Origin: Diplodia intermedia
Taxonomy: Eukaryota > Ascomycota > Dothideomycetes > Botryosphaeriales > Botryosphaeriaceae
DNA length: 64,000 bases
NCBI GenBank assembly: GCA_021495925.1
Contig: JAKEKT010000050.1
Span: 186,001 to 250,000 of the forward strand
Direction: 5' to 3'
How positions within the stretch are numbered: the first letter of the stretch is position 1; every line of letters starts with the position of its first letter. Both the position numbers and the translations under genes were made by a program. This document shows positions 10,816-23,054 of this stretch, in pieces. Below the pieces are notes generated by a model. The model worked only from the letters and a program-made list of their open reading frames with translations. It was not told the DNA's origin and searched no databases.

Positions 10816-11863
10816 CAGTGGGCTGCAGAAGACTCTCGTTTGGTTTCTTCTTGATGTTGTCACTGACGATTTTGCGGTACACTGCTCAGACTGGAGTTGC
10901 GGCCACTGCGTTGGCGCTCTTGTATTGTTTTGATCATTCATTCACGCTTGGGAATTTTCTCTAAATGGTGCTCCAAGTGGAGAGCGTGGTGCCTTTTGCT
11001 CGACTTGGACAGGTAGAATGTTCTGCACCATTCTCAGCCAAGTGCCAATGACAAGCAGGAGACGGAAAATGCTCCGCGACGCGCTCGAACTCGATACCGT
11101 TCGCAAATGGAAGGGGTGTATCGTCATGATCGTAAGTGACGAGTCTTGTTAGAGCTAGTCGATGGGGGATCGTAGGATACGAACAGTACTGACATCAACC
11201 CAATGCCTCCTTCAATGTCTAAAGGAAGCCTCGTGGCGATCTCGTTGAATGCCGCCATCTCATCTTGGACCGGTTGTTTTCCAGAGGTGGAGTGTAAGAT
11301 TTGCAGGCGCCTGCCGTTTGCTTCAAGGCTGGACTGACATCACAAGCAGCCCCGCATTGCCAGTTGGGAGCTACACTGATTAAGTGCTGCAGACGTAATA
11401 CCGGCTAAACACGTGTGATCAAACAAGAGCCTTTCAATGGTGATACATGAAGCATGGAGACACCAGCTTGGGGACGGAGACGGGAAGATACAGGAGAGAG
11501 CGTTCCATGGCGTCACTTGGGGTCAGTAAGCACGCCGAAAGTGTGCACAAAGTTCGAAGATACATATTTGCAGTGAGGTGGGGGAAAGAGCGCTAAGCCT
11601 GGGTTGGAAGTGTAATAGCGCCAAGGCGCTAAGACGCGTCGCGCGATGTCGGGTGCTCTTTGCTGCTTGACGCGTCGCGCGTCCGGTCGCTTGAGCCGAC
11701 CGCGCAAAACATGTTCGCCCGCTGCGCTCAACCACCAACACCACTCGGCCTCGCCCTTTGATACCCCACACAACCCCGCTCGAATACGTCGCCCGGGTGC
11801 TGCAGCCGTCTTTCTCTTCTCTCAACCCCGATTTCATCCCATACATCCGAGCCTTACCGCACA
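10816..11863. other. intergenic region upstream of MCM3
   Basis: About 1 kb with no frame that shows conserved motifs. The final 150 bp is pyrimidine-rich (CCAACACCACTCGG, TCTTTCTCTTCTCTCAACC) and is probably the MCM3 promoter and leader. ACGCGTCG-type motifs at about 11633 and 11670 resemble MluI cell-cycle-box-like sites (ACGCG), which is suggestive for a replication gene. Confidence 0.45.
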
Positions 11864-14779
11864 ATGGACGGCATTGCGCTGAGAGACGAGGCGGTGCGCG
11901 ACCGCATCAGAGCTGCTGAAGAGTTCTTGGATCCTAGTACGTCTGTTCCTGCTCACCAGCCATGGCCTGCAACTAACTGCTTCTAGATGATCCCCGCGCA
12001 CGAACGTACGAATCGCTGCTTCAGTCCGACTTTTGGCTCCCGCTGACAATGCCGCCGTAGCTACCGCACCGATGTCATTCTTATGCTGAACCGCGGTCTG
12101 AGAAGATTAATTGTAAGAGGCTTATACGGTCATACAAGACACCAAGCGCTGACAGGAGCGCAGGTTAGCTTGGACGAGATCAGAGCACACAACAGGGAGA
12201 TGGCCGACGGGTGAGTCGACCAGCGCTGGCCGCAGTTAGAGACTGGTACTGACTTTAGCAGTCTCCTCAACCAGCCACACGACTGGACCTTCGCATTCGA
12301 CAATGCCTTGAAAAACATTGTCGCCGCCTTGCCCAACCGCCCTTCCAAAGAATCTGCCGACGATGTGGTGAGTTGACTTTGATATGATGAGTCTCTGCAA
12401 TACTGATCCGTGTAGGTCTACTACTGCGCATTCGTCGGAAGCTTTGGCGAATTCTCCTGCAACCCCCGCACTCTCAGCTCCCAGCACCTCAACCACATGG
12501 TCTCCCTCGAGGGTATCGTCACAAAGTGCTCGCTCGTGCGCCCCAAGGTCGTCAAGTCGGTGCACTGGAACGAGGCCAAGTCGATATTTCAGTTCAGAGA
12601 ATACAGGGACCAGACTATGACCATGGGTGCCGCGAGCACTTCGGTCTATCCCACCGAGGACGATGATGGCAACCCGTTGATCACCGAGTACGGCTACAGC
12701 ACATACCGCGACCATCAGACCATCTCAATCCAAGAAATGCCCGAGCGAGCTCCTGCAGGCCAGCTGCCTCGTGGCGTTGACGTTATCCTCGACGACGACC
12801 TGGTCGACCGTGTCAAGCCCGGTGACAGAATCCAGCTCGTTGGTGTCTACAGATCTCTCGGAAACCGCAACGCTCAGAATGCCAGCTCTACTTTCCGCAC
12901 TCTCATTCTGGCCAACAACATCATCCTGCTTTCCTCCAAGTCGGGCGGCGGCATTGCGCAGGCTACCATTACCGACACCGATATCCGCAACATCAATAAA
13001 ATCTCCAAGCACAAGAAGGTCTTCGACCTCCTTTCGCAATCCCTGGCGCCCAGCATTCACGGTCATGATTACATCAAGAAGGCGATCCTGCTCATGCTTC
13101 TGGGAGGTATGGAGAAGAACTTGGATAACGGTACCCATCTGAGAGGAGATATCAACATTCTCATGGTTGGTGATCCCTCGACTGCAAAGTCGCAGCTCCT
13201 GCGCTTCGTCCTGAACACTGCGCCCCTGGCAATCGCCACGACTGGTAGGGGATCATCTGGCGTTGGTTTGACGGCCGCAGTCACTCAGGACAAGGAAACG
13301 GGCGAGCGTCGTCTGGAGGCCGGTGCCATGGTCCTCGGTGATCGCGGTGTGGTGTGTATCGACGAGTTTGACAAGATGAGCGACGTCGATCGTGTTGCAA
13401 TCCACGAAGTCATGGAACAGCAGACCGTCACAATCGCCAAAGCCGGAATCCACACGTCTCTGAACGCTCGTTGCAGTGTTATTGCCGCAGCAAACCCGAT
13501 TTACGGACAGTACGATACGCACAAGGATCCCCACAGGAACATTGCGCTCCCCGACTCTCTCCTCTCCCGTTTCGATTTGCTCTTCGTTGTTACAGACGAT
13601 ATTGAGGATGTCAGGGACCGCCAAGTCTCGGAGCATGTTCTGCGTATGCACCGTTACAGGCAGCCCGGTACCGAGGAGGGCGCACCTGTCCGTGAGCAGG
13701 GCAACCAGATGCTCGGTGTTGGCCTTGACGAGGATGCGGATGCTAACCGCCCGACTGAGATGTACGAGAAGTTCAACATCATGCTTCACGCCGGTGTCAA
13801 TGTGACCGTTGGCAGGGGCTCTGCTCGGCGCACTGAAGTCCTGAGCATACCTTTCGTCAAGAAGTACATCCAGTACGCGAAATCTCGTGTCAAGCCTGTC
13901 TTGACTGCAGGTGCCGCCAACCACATTGTCACCACTTACTCTGCACTCCGCAACGATGAGATGGAGAGCAACCAGCGCAAGACCTCCCCCATGACTGCTC
14001 GTACCCTCGAAACCCTCATCCGTCTCGCCACCGCACACGCCAAGGCGAGATTGTCCAACCGTGTCGAACAGAAGGACGCCGAGGTGGCTGAGGCGATCCT
14101 ACGCTTCGCCCTGTTCAAGGAAGTCGTCGCGGACGAGCGAAGAAAGAGGAGGAAGGTCAGCAGGGCCGACGACGCCATGTCAACCGACTCGTCCGACTCG
14201 GACGACGACGACGACAACACGCAGCAAACAAGAGAAAACCTCACGCCTCGCAACCAAAGAACAGCGGGCCCATCCACCCGCAGCACCCGCGTCTCCACCA
14301 ACGGCGCCACCAACGGCACCAACGGCACCACCACCGCAGCCGCAGCCGACGACGACGACGACGAAGACCTCTACACCGCCACCCCGCGCGGCACCCGCAG
14401 CACCCGCCAAAACAACAACGCCTCCTCCTCCTCCCAAATGTCCATGGCCTCGTCCCGACCCGCCTCCCAACTCCTCGGCACCTCGACCCAATCACAAAGC
14501 CAACAGCAACAAGACGAATCGCAAGAAGCAACCGAAGAAGGCGACAACGACATCGCGCCCCAGCGCATCCAAGCCTTCCAAACCGCCCTCGGCCAGCTCA
14601 TCGACGGGCCCCTCTTCGCCAATGACGCCGCCGACGTCGAGCCGCTCGTGGCGGCCGTCAACGCCCGCCTGCGCGCCGGTGAGGCGCCGTTCGCGCTGCC
14701 AGAGGCCGAGGCCGCGTTGGAGGCGCTGAGCGAGAGGAATAAGGTCATGTTCTCCGGGGGCATCGTGTATAAGATTTAG
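11864..14779 (+). CDS. MCM3: DNA replication licensing factor MCM3
   Basis: Subunit of the MCM2-7 replicative helicase; 886 residues from six exons (11864-11936, 11987-12005, 12061-12112, 12164-12210, 12262-12367, 12416-14779). The second exon is only 19 nt. The protein has the MCM N-terminal region, Walker A GDPSTAKSQLL (about residue 350), Walker B VVCIDEFDKM (about 412), the sensor NARCSVIAAANPIYGQYD and arginine finger DSLLSRFDLLFV (about 483). GIHTSLNARC and the acidic EDDDGNPLITEYGYS segment point to MCM3 rather than another paralogue. The C-terminus carries a long acidic, Thr/Asn/Gln-rich disordered linker before a final folded segment, as in other fungal MCM3 proteins. ACGCG-like boxes upstream are compatible with G1/S control (inference). 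Confidence 0.95.
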
Positions 14780-16389
14780 ATGCTTCTTCTTGTTGTTCGT
14801 TCTTCTTCTTTCTTCTGTTATAGGTAGGTCGTTGTGGTGTGGTGTGGGGGGAGGGAGGGGAAGGAAAATGGGTGGGCGTTTTTTTTTTCTTCTTTTTTTT
14901 GTACCCTTCGTTGGGCTGGGCTGGGGGTGGTGTTTGAGAGATGGATGAAATGAGATGATGGATGGGGTTTTTGCATGCTCTTTCTTTTTTTTTTTTTTCA
15001 TGTGTGGGCGAGGGAAGTGGTGAGATGAAATGAGATGAGGTGGTTTTATGTAGGCAGGCTCGTTTGCATTCATGCACTCATGCATGCATGCATACGGAGC
15101 TTCAGGCAGCTGCGACGGACAATCAATAAATTCACAATTTCTCGACTCGACGGCTTGATGATGGTGATTGTTGTTGTTCGTTGTTTGTTGTTCGGTGGAT
15201 GCGGAGAGGGGATGGGGGTGAATGGGGATGGATGAGGAAAGGGGGAAGGGAAGGGTTTGAGACTGGACGTTTCTTATTTTTATCGTTTGCCCTTTTTGTT
15301 CGTCGATAGCTCGGCGTTTATGCGTGCGTGCGAACGCGTGGATGGGAAGGGGTGGGGAGAAAAAAAGATACCATGTCATGTCAATCAGATCTCATTAGAA
15401 TGTAGAATGTCTTCCATGATTAACCATCTAGAATTCCCGCCGCCGGATGTAAAAAGCAACTTTTCCTTCGTCCTCTCCTTCCTTCTCCTTTGGAAGAGAA
15501 AGAAAGAGAGAAAGTGTGTATGTGGACGGTGGTGAGCAGAGAGGGAATCAAAAGCAGAAAGCAGAAAGCAGACTAGAGAGGACCACTCGCTCCAAAAAGC
15601 AAAGAGAAAAGAAAATAAAAAGAAGAGATGATAAATCCAAAGCCACGATGAAACCATCCATGCTAATTGTCACGCATTCCGCCCGTCCGTCTATCCGAAA
15701 AAGTCTTCTCTCCTTTTCCGAGTTTGACGCTCTCTCCTTCCTCCCTCACCGCCGCTGAATGTCACGCCGTATGCACGTATGTATACCAAGAACCGAGTGA
15801 AGCAAAGGTGAAAAAAAAAAAAAGAAAAACCAAGGATCGAACTATAGCAGGCAGGCACTTTCCCGGACGAGCTTTCCGTCAGAGTCAGGAACCGACGACG
15901 GGGGAAAGCTGCGGGAATGCCGAGTGGGTGGGCGGTGGGGTCGAAAGAGTTCAGCCACCTGTCTGCGTTGTTGCTGCTGTTCGGCGCTTGGATGTGTTGA
16001 TTGTGGTGGTGTATGTGTGAAAGTGCCGCTGTCGTCTATGCATGTATACTTACCCTCTCGCTGGTGGGGTAGTGAAAAGGCTGCATGGAAAAGAAAAGAG
16101 GAGGGAGGGAAGAAGAGGAGGTGTGGTATGCAAGGTTGCAGGCGCGTCTGCACCTACGCTTCTGCCTGCTGAGAGCTTCGGTTGTTGGGTGGCGGGCGGT
16201 TGCAGAGTAGAGCAGAGCAGAGCCGCAGTAAAACTTTCCCACGGTTGAGCTGTTCGCTATCATTTTCTTTCTCCGCTTCCTTTCCCTTTTCCCTTCTAGT
16301 TTGCTGATGATTTGATCGAAAGACCAGCGATGGGGGGCGTGCGAAGAAGAGGTACGTATATGGAAGAGCCACATGCCCCTCTCCCTCCC
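14780..16389. other. intergenic between convergent MCM3 and SNF2 genes
   Basis: About 1.6 kb between two stop codons, rich in simple sequence: T-runs near 14880-14900 and 14988-14998, an A-run near 15810, purine-rich GGGAGGGAGG tracts and a CATGCATGCATG stretch near 15075-15090. Presumably the 3' UTRs and terminators of both genes. No conserved coding frame seen. Confidence 0.5.
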
Positions 16390-19300
16390 TCAGCGAAAGA
16401 GGCTCCTCAGATCCGCCAACCGCTTCTTCGCCGCCTCCTCCTTGTCCAGCTTCGCGTTCCTGTTCATGCTCAGGTCCGCAAGGTCCTTCTTCTTCTTCTG
16501 CAGCTCCAGCATCTTCTCCTCGAAGCTGTCGTTCATGACGAAGCGCGTGATGGTCACCTCCCTCGTCTGGCCCAGCCGGTGCACGCGGTCGACCGCCTGC
16601 GCCTCGGCCGCGGGGTTGTACTGCGGCTCCATGACGTACGCCCGCGACGCCGACGTCAGGTTGAGGCCGAGCCCGCCCGCGGTGATGGAGATGAGCATGA
16701 CCTGCACCGAGTGGTCGTCGCGGAAGGCGTCGAGGGCGGCGGTGCGCTTCTTGCGCGACATGGTGCCGTCGAGCCGGGCGTAGCGCAGCCCCTTGTCCTC
16801 GAGCGCGATGGAGATGAGGTCGAGGTACGACGTCCAGCCAGAGAAGACGACGCTCTTGATCGGTGGCTCGGCCGGGTGCGCGTCACTCCACGCCTTGCTC
16901 TCCAGCAGGTTCTCGATCAGGACCTTCACCTTGGTGTGCGGCCCGCCGTAGCGGCCGAGTTGCTTGGCGAGGCGCGGGTTGCTGCGCACGCGCTGCCGCG
17001 CCGCCTCGTCGCGGTCGGCTTCTTCCTTCGAGAGCGCGAAGATGGATTGGCGCACGTAGGCGTCGCAGAGCGGGCAGTACATGTAACAGTCGGGAGCGGC
17101 GCGCCGCTTCATGCGCTTTTTGAACTCGTCGAGGCAGGTGGGGCAGACGATTTGGTAGCAGGGTGTCATGAAGCCGATGATGGTGTCTTTCTTGACGTCG
17201 CTGTCGTCGTCGGAAGAGGTGTCGGGAGCGGCAGCTGCTGCGAAGTTCGTTCCGATGACGGATTGGTCGCAGATGCCGCAGTGGTGCATGTCGCTTTCGC
17301 GGAGGAGGTGCAGCATGTCGTATGCCTGTTCCTTAGAAATGGCCGGCTTCTCTCCATCGTCATCATCATCGCCGAGTTCAATCGCATTGTCGAGCGAAAG
17401 GCCCTCTGTAAGCTTCATATCGTCATTGCTTAGAAGCTCGGCGCCGTGGGCGCAGATCATGCGAAGGCGGCCAATGGCACGGAGAATATGGCCCATCTGG
17501 TTCTTTGCCAGCTTGTCTCTGCCGGCTGTGATCGAAGCCATGCGCGCAGCCGTATCCTTGGCGAAAAAGTCGTACAGCCTACGCTCCTCTGAGGAGAAGT
17601 TGAGACGAACCAATTGGTCGTACCGGGGCGGAAGGTCGATCCTGTCCTTAAGGCGGCGTAGAGTAATCGAGTCCACGAGAATGCGCAACTTAGGAAGGAT
17701 CTCCGGGTCAGCATTCTTAAAGGGAGTGAGAATATATTGGGCAAAGCCGCCCTTGTCATCAAACGGCTTGATCCTCAAGAACTTGATCAGCGCGCCCAGA
17801 TCATCTAAGCGATTCTGAACCGGGGTGCCAGTGACAGCCCATCTACGCTGTGCCAATAATGCACATGTAGCAACCGACTGCTTCGTAGCAGCACTACGGA
17901 TCATATGGGCTTCATCCAGAACGATGCGAAACCAGTTGATTAGTGCCAGAGGCTTCTTTGAAGCCGCCTTATCGTGCTCGGTTGCAACAACGCTGTAGGT
18001 CGAAATGACGAGGTCGTAGCCGGCGAGCTCCTTGGGATCGACAATCCTGTTGGGGCCATGGTAGATGTAGTACGACATGGCCTCCGCCTTGACGTGTGTC
18101 TTAACCTGCTCCTGCCAGTTGGCCACGGTGCTCACGGGGCAGATAAGCAGGGTTGCCTTGGAATTGCACTTGATGAGCTGCTGTGTTCCAGGTAGTTGCG
18201 GTGGCATCTTCGAGGCGAACTCCGAAGCGTCTTTCATTGTCGCAGCAACGAGGGACAGGATGCTCAGAGTCTTGCCTAGACCCATCATGTCGGCCAGTAT
18301 CCCGCCGCGAGTCGGAGGCGGCTGGGTGCGAGTCTCCTGTCCGCTGATAATGTTATAAAAGTAGCGCTCACCGTTAGCCCGTAACTTTGACTTCCACAAC
18401 GAGCCCTTGTCTTCCGCGTCTTCCGCCTCGCGGGAGGTCATGAAGTGCAGAGCTTGAGTCTGATGCGCGAGAAGATTCGTAACGATGATATCGGGCTGCT
18501 GCATCGCAGGGATATCATCTGACTTGGTCAGAGAGTCGAACATGCTGATGACATCTGAGCGAATCTCCTCGACCGACCGGGCCACGAATCCATATCCAGG
18601 CTGACTGTTGCTTGGACCAGGTTGCACGCGTGGAACTGTACTCTTGATGGCCTGTGGGTTATCGTAGGGAATGCCTCTGATGTTGATGGTGGGATCGCGA
18701 AGCCAAATCTGCCTCGAGCTGTGGCTAAGGAACCGGCCGATGTCCTTGGCAAACTTGCGCGGCGCAAAGAGATGGATGTTTAACGGCAACTGCATGGAGA
18801 CTGCAGATCCCGCATTCTCGCCGGGCTTTCTCCTCCGAGAATCTAAGCGGGCATCAATCCTTAGCTTCAAAAGCTTGTTATCCATCAAGGGCGACAGTCC
18901 TATGGCCAGGCTAGCGTGGACATAAGCAAAGTCGCGGCCGCAAGGGTCGGTAACTGTGATCAGCCTATCCGCGGCTGCGGGTCTCCGGCGCAGAGATACC
19001 TTGAAGGCAGGCCATTGGTTGACAGAACCTTGGAATGCGTGAGGCTGCGGGGACGGAATCATGCAGACGGAGATGAGAGCATCTTGGATTTTACCCAGAC
19101 ACACCTCATAATCGCCGGTGTCTTTGACGAGGACGACATCATCGTCGTCATCTACAACATCATTAGCTGCCTGCAAATACCCCATGTTCGAATAAGCGCA
19201 ACATACCAGCAGTGAGGTCCACGACCGAGGACGATTCCTGCGCTCCAAGCTTCTTTTGTTCGTTGACGTACTCTCCAAGAACGGTACCTTTGCCGGTGCC

Positions 19301-19738
19301 TTCGAATGTAGCCTTGCTGTCGGCTTGCTCGTCTGCAGGGTCGCGCCTTTGCTTCTTGATGGGCTGGTCCTCACGATGCTGCACACCATGCATGCGCTCA
19401 ATCAAAGAGCCCATGCCAACGGCTTCCTCGGTCGGCTCCTCTGCAGGCGCATCTCCAGGCTGGGTGGACTCGGTACGGCCACGCTTGGCGGCAGCCTTGG
19501 GATTCAATAATGCCCGCGGGTCATGAGCAGGCGATGCAAGCCGTGAGGCGTTGGAGGTGCCACTGCTGGCACCTTGCGACGAGGCCCGTGACGAAGCTTT
19601 TGCTTGAGCTTGAGCTTGAGCTGAAGATGTCAGTTGGTCATCTTCCACCGATGAGTGAGGTGACGGCGAGCGAGGTGACACAGGCTCAGGTAGGTGATCA
19701 GGTAGATCAATGACGGACCGATCGTGGATCGTATCCAT
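16390..19738 (-). CDS. SNF2-family ATPase with RING-like insert (RAD5/RIS1/HLTF-like)
   Basis: 1097-residue nuclear DNA-dependent ATPase from two exons (19738-19207 and 19151-16390). The N-terminus is Ser/Ala-rich and disordered with a DPRALLNPKA motif. An acidic DDDDDVVLVKD run precedes a HIRAN-like region. The ATPase core has ADMMGLGKT (about 468), LDEAHMIRS (about 590) and TGTPVQNRLDDL. Between the two helicase lobes is a Cys-rich RING-type module, CGIC...CYQIVCPTC...CPLC (about 803-875), then the C-terminal lobe with AGGLGLNLTSA and QAVDRVHRLGQT (about 1037). This lobe-insert layout defines the RAD5/RAD16/RIS1/HLTF group, which acts in DNA-damage tolerance and SUMO- or ubiquitin-linked repair. 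The RING position usually held by His is Gln here. An in-frame upstream exon may extend the N-terminus. Confidence 0.87.
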
Positions 19739-20829
19739 CGCGTGGTAGGTAAGAAGACGATGATAAGGTGGTGGAGTGAAAGGGAAGAAAGGTAACTGTG
19801 GAGGAGTGGGAGGGTTGGGTGAAGATGCTGAGGTTGAAGAAAGAGAAGCCCGGCCAGTGCCAAGACGGCTATATATTTGTTGCAAAGTAAGGTGAACGAG
19901 GTTAGAGCATTCCAGGCAGCATGTGATGGTCGAGAGGGTAGCCAAAAAAGGCATGAGCGGAAGCAGAACCAGAAGAAGCGCAGAAACTGAACCAAGCCCG
20001 ATGGAGCTGGCAAAGAACGAAAGAAGTGGTAGAAAAAGATGCTCACCCTTCTTGAAAGCCTTGGGATTTAAAAGCTGCGCCGGATTCATTTCGATTTCTC
20101 TCTTCCTCGTCGAGTCTACGCACAGGTCCGGGCACACAGCGGCGCACAGCTTACTTCCCACAGGATAGGGCAGATTCGCCTTGGATTTCGAACAAAAACA
20201 GTGTGGACGAGGTGGGCGTCGGTCAGCGCGGTGGCGGGTCGGGAGCTGGGGCGGCGATTCGGGAGTGGATTATCATGTTCACGCGAGCTGGCATGGAACG
20301 GGTCAAGCGAGCGAGCGGTGATGAGGAAGGGGCCCACTAGTTCCCCCGGATCATGGCGTGAGAACTGGGGATCGCTGGAGAAGGCCGGTTGATGTGGCTC
20401 GCGTCACCGGCGAGCGTCGCCGTCGCTGTTGCCCATCGTTCGAGTCCACCCGCGCTAGCCCGATCGAGCATAGTGCAGGATCTCGAGGACCCGGCACCAC
20501 CACTTGCATCCATGACGTCCGTCCAAGTTCACAAGTCCGCACACCATGTCTTGTCAAACGCAACCCAGATGTCCCATTGTCCGCGCTATGCAGAGGCGAA
20601 TAGAGAGCCTGAATCCGTCTTGTGCGCCTGTTTTCTTGATACCCTATACTACACAGAAGCCGCCTTGGACCCGCCTTCGCCTATAAAGCCATACAAGTTT
20701 TTAGTTCGTTTTCCCAGCCGTAGGTATACAACTTTCTTCATGATAAGAACCCCAAAAATGCCGCTTATGCTCCTCTAAGGGAACCAAAGAAGGAAAGGCC
20801 CGAGACGAGAGGAAAACCAAAGACTCCCA
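19739..20829. other. intergenic between SNF2 and LSB6 genes
   Basis: About 1.1 kb. The part next to 19738 stays open on the minus strand up to 20161 and includes a possible first coding exon (see findings) beginning MNPAQLLNPKAFKK at 20090. The rest is presumably the SNF2 promoter and the LSB6 3' UTR. Confidence 0.45.
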
Positions 20830-23054
20830 TCAACACCATGTGAACAGCGGGTTCTTGGACTTGACCATCTCCAGCCGTTCCACAATCACCCGCTTCGTGT
20901 GCCCATCCATGTCGTCTGCTGCCGCATATCCAAGATCACCTTCATCGTCTTCCAGCCCAAGCGGCCCGCTATTCCGCCGGATCGTGAACGAGAACCGCCT
21001 CTTCTTCGGCTGCACCGGGCTCGTCGGTATGCTACGGCGCGGTCCATCGTAGCTCATCCGAGACTTGAGGCTGACTGGCGGCCGCGACGCCTCCTGAATG
21101 TTCATGTTGCTGGACTGCCTTGACATGTTGAACGGGTTGCTTCGTGGAGGCGATTCCAGCCCGAGTAGGTCGAAATGAGGGTTGGGAGCCGACGATGCCA
21201 AGGCGTTGCTGATGTCCATTTCTTCCGTTTCGTCGTGGGCTGCGAGCTCCTCGGTCTGACGCCGCATCTCTGCCGACGGACGCTGCAACGGAACAGCGAC
21301 CGGGATATCCACCACGTCGTCCCATACACATACCCTCGCCCTGCGAGTGAGTTCCAATGGGCCGTGATCAGCTGTCTTGAGCGTCTCGACGACGTTCCAC
21401 GCCTGGCCTTTCATCACTGCCATTTGCCGAGCAAACATGCGCTCCTTGAAGTCGGCGTCCTGGCTGAAGCATCTTCTCAATGCAAGCGTAGTCTCGGTCC
21501 ACCACTGTGTCGACGTAAGCAAGGGTAGGAAGTGTCGACGGGTTGCCTCGGAGAATGGATGTCCAATCAGGGACACTGGCAAAAACAGCCAACCGAAAGG
21601 ATAACTTCGCCACTGATCACTGTTAGTCCGCGCTCCAAACAACAACTCTGATGACTTACGGCATCTGGGTGCTTCCATGGCCATGACAGGCTGTTGTCAA
21701 TAGCCCCGAGTGACACCTGAGGATCGTCATCTTTGGAAGGCGGCACGTTCGCCGGCGTCCCTGATCTGCTGGTTGCGACCATCTGTTCCTGCCGCTTGTA
21801 CGGTTCATCCGTGGAACCGTTTGCGTGGCGGTCTTTCGGCGGTTCAGCCACGATTGTGGCCTCCTCCGTCTTTGGGTCAATCCTGATCATCCAGTTGTCC
21901 AAGCCTCGATCCGTATTCCTCATTATGTAGTCCAAAATGACCAACCTCTCCAGCTGCTCGCGGAAAGATTGCTGCAAACGCTCCGTCCAAAAGCCTCGCC
22001 GAACTTGCGTCTCGTCGGCAGTCGGAGGCCGATCGTCGTCCTCGTCATCTGATGCTGGCCCGCTCGGCCTGCAATCCTCAGCCCATCTTCTCTTCTTCCG
22101 CCGGGCAGGAGCTTCTCGCAGCGCGGTGTTGTGCTGATCCGGCCAAGGGTGCTCTTTCAGAAACAGGGTGGCATCCTTGAAGCCTTTCAAAAAGACCTGA
22201 AAGCTTCCAAGCTTCTCCGGCAGCGGCTTCTTCTTCCTGTAGTATGCCCGTCTCTCCCAGAAGTCGTAGTAGAAGGATTTGGAAGACAAGCCGACAACTT
22301 CGGTGTAAGGGACGATGTTGGTTCGGAGCTGGGTATCGAGCACGTAGGCTGCGGCTTCGGACACGTAGCTAAGGTTAGGGATCAGGCAAGCTCGGCCAAA
22401 TGCGAAGGGGAACAGATTGCGGTGAATCCATTTGGTCCACTTGGGATTTCGGGAGGCGTAGGGCTCCTCGTCCTTGGGCTTGAAGACGCCCACCACCTTG
22501 CCGTCTGGGTTGCGGGCAAAGTAGCTGCCAGAGCTGCCTTGGGTGATTAGTTTTGGGTGGGTGCCGAGCTCGATGGCGGTGCGGACACCCTCGACAATAT
22601 CATCGAACTCGATTTTGGTCAAGCGGTCAGGATGGGACATGTCGTAGTCCTTGGCCAATGTCTCGGCGGTGGCAGGGCGGATCCAGTCCGGGGCTTGGAA
22701 GACCGAGTGGTGTATCTCCGGCTCGTCGTCTTCGCGCTGTGCCTTGCCGCGGCCCTTCTTGATCTTGAACTTGGAGGCGATCTCGTCCGCCCATCTCTCC
22801 AGCCGCGCGTTGATGGCCTTGATGTCGACGCCGGAATTGCTGCGAATGCGTCCGCCGGGCTTGCGTCGGGGGGGCGAGCCGGAGCCCGGGGTCATGCGGG
22901 CGTGGCGATGAGGCTGAATGGGAGCATAGCGGCCAGAAAGGGAGCTCTGGCCGCGGTGGAGGTCCTCGTCCTCGGAGTCGTCGAAGATGTCCTCCTCCTC
23001 CTCGGCCTGGGCGATGCGGGCGTATCCAGAGGTGGGCGGCCGGCCTTTAGCCAT
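20830..23054 (-). CDS. LSB6: type II phosphatidylinositol 4-kinase LSB6
   Basis: 725 residues from two exons (23054-21660, 21612-20830). Type II PI 4-kinases phosphorylate phosphatidylinositol at position 4 on endosomal, vacuolar and plasma membranes. The sequence shows the family's nucleotide-binding loop ITQGSSGSYFARN followed by VVGVFKPKDEEPYA (about 173), ACLIPNLSYVSEAAAYVLD, the catalytic-region motif ILDYIMRNTDRGLDNWMI (about 380) and, in exon 2, WRSYPFGWLFLP and LTSTQWWTET. The N-terminus is acidic and basic low complexity, the kinase domain is split by polar inserts (RKKRRWAEDCR, DRHANGSTDEP), and the C-terminus is a long disordered tail with KKRRFSFTIRRNS. LSB6 in yeast binds the WASP homologue Las17; END3, which also acts in endocytosis, lies 24 kb away without an obvious link. 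Confidence 0.93.

Noticed and set aside
16312..17433. 373-codon plus-strand frame opposite the SNF2 gene
   Set aside because: Arg/Leu/His-rich shadow frame; the minus strand carries all helicase motifs.
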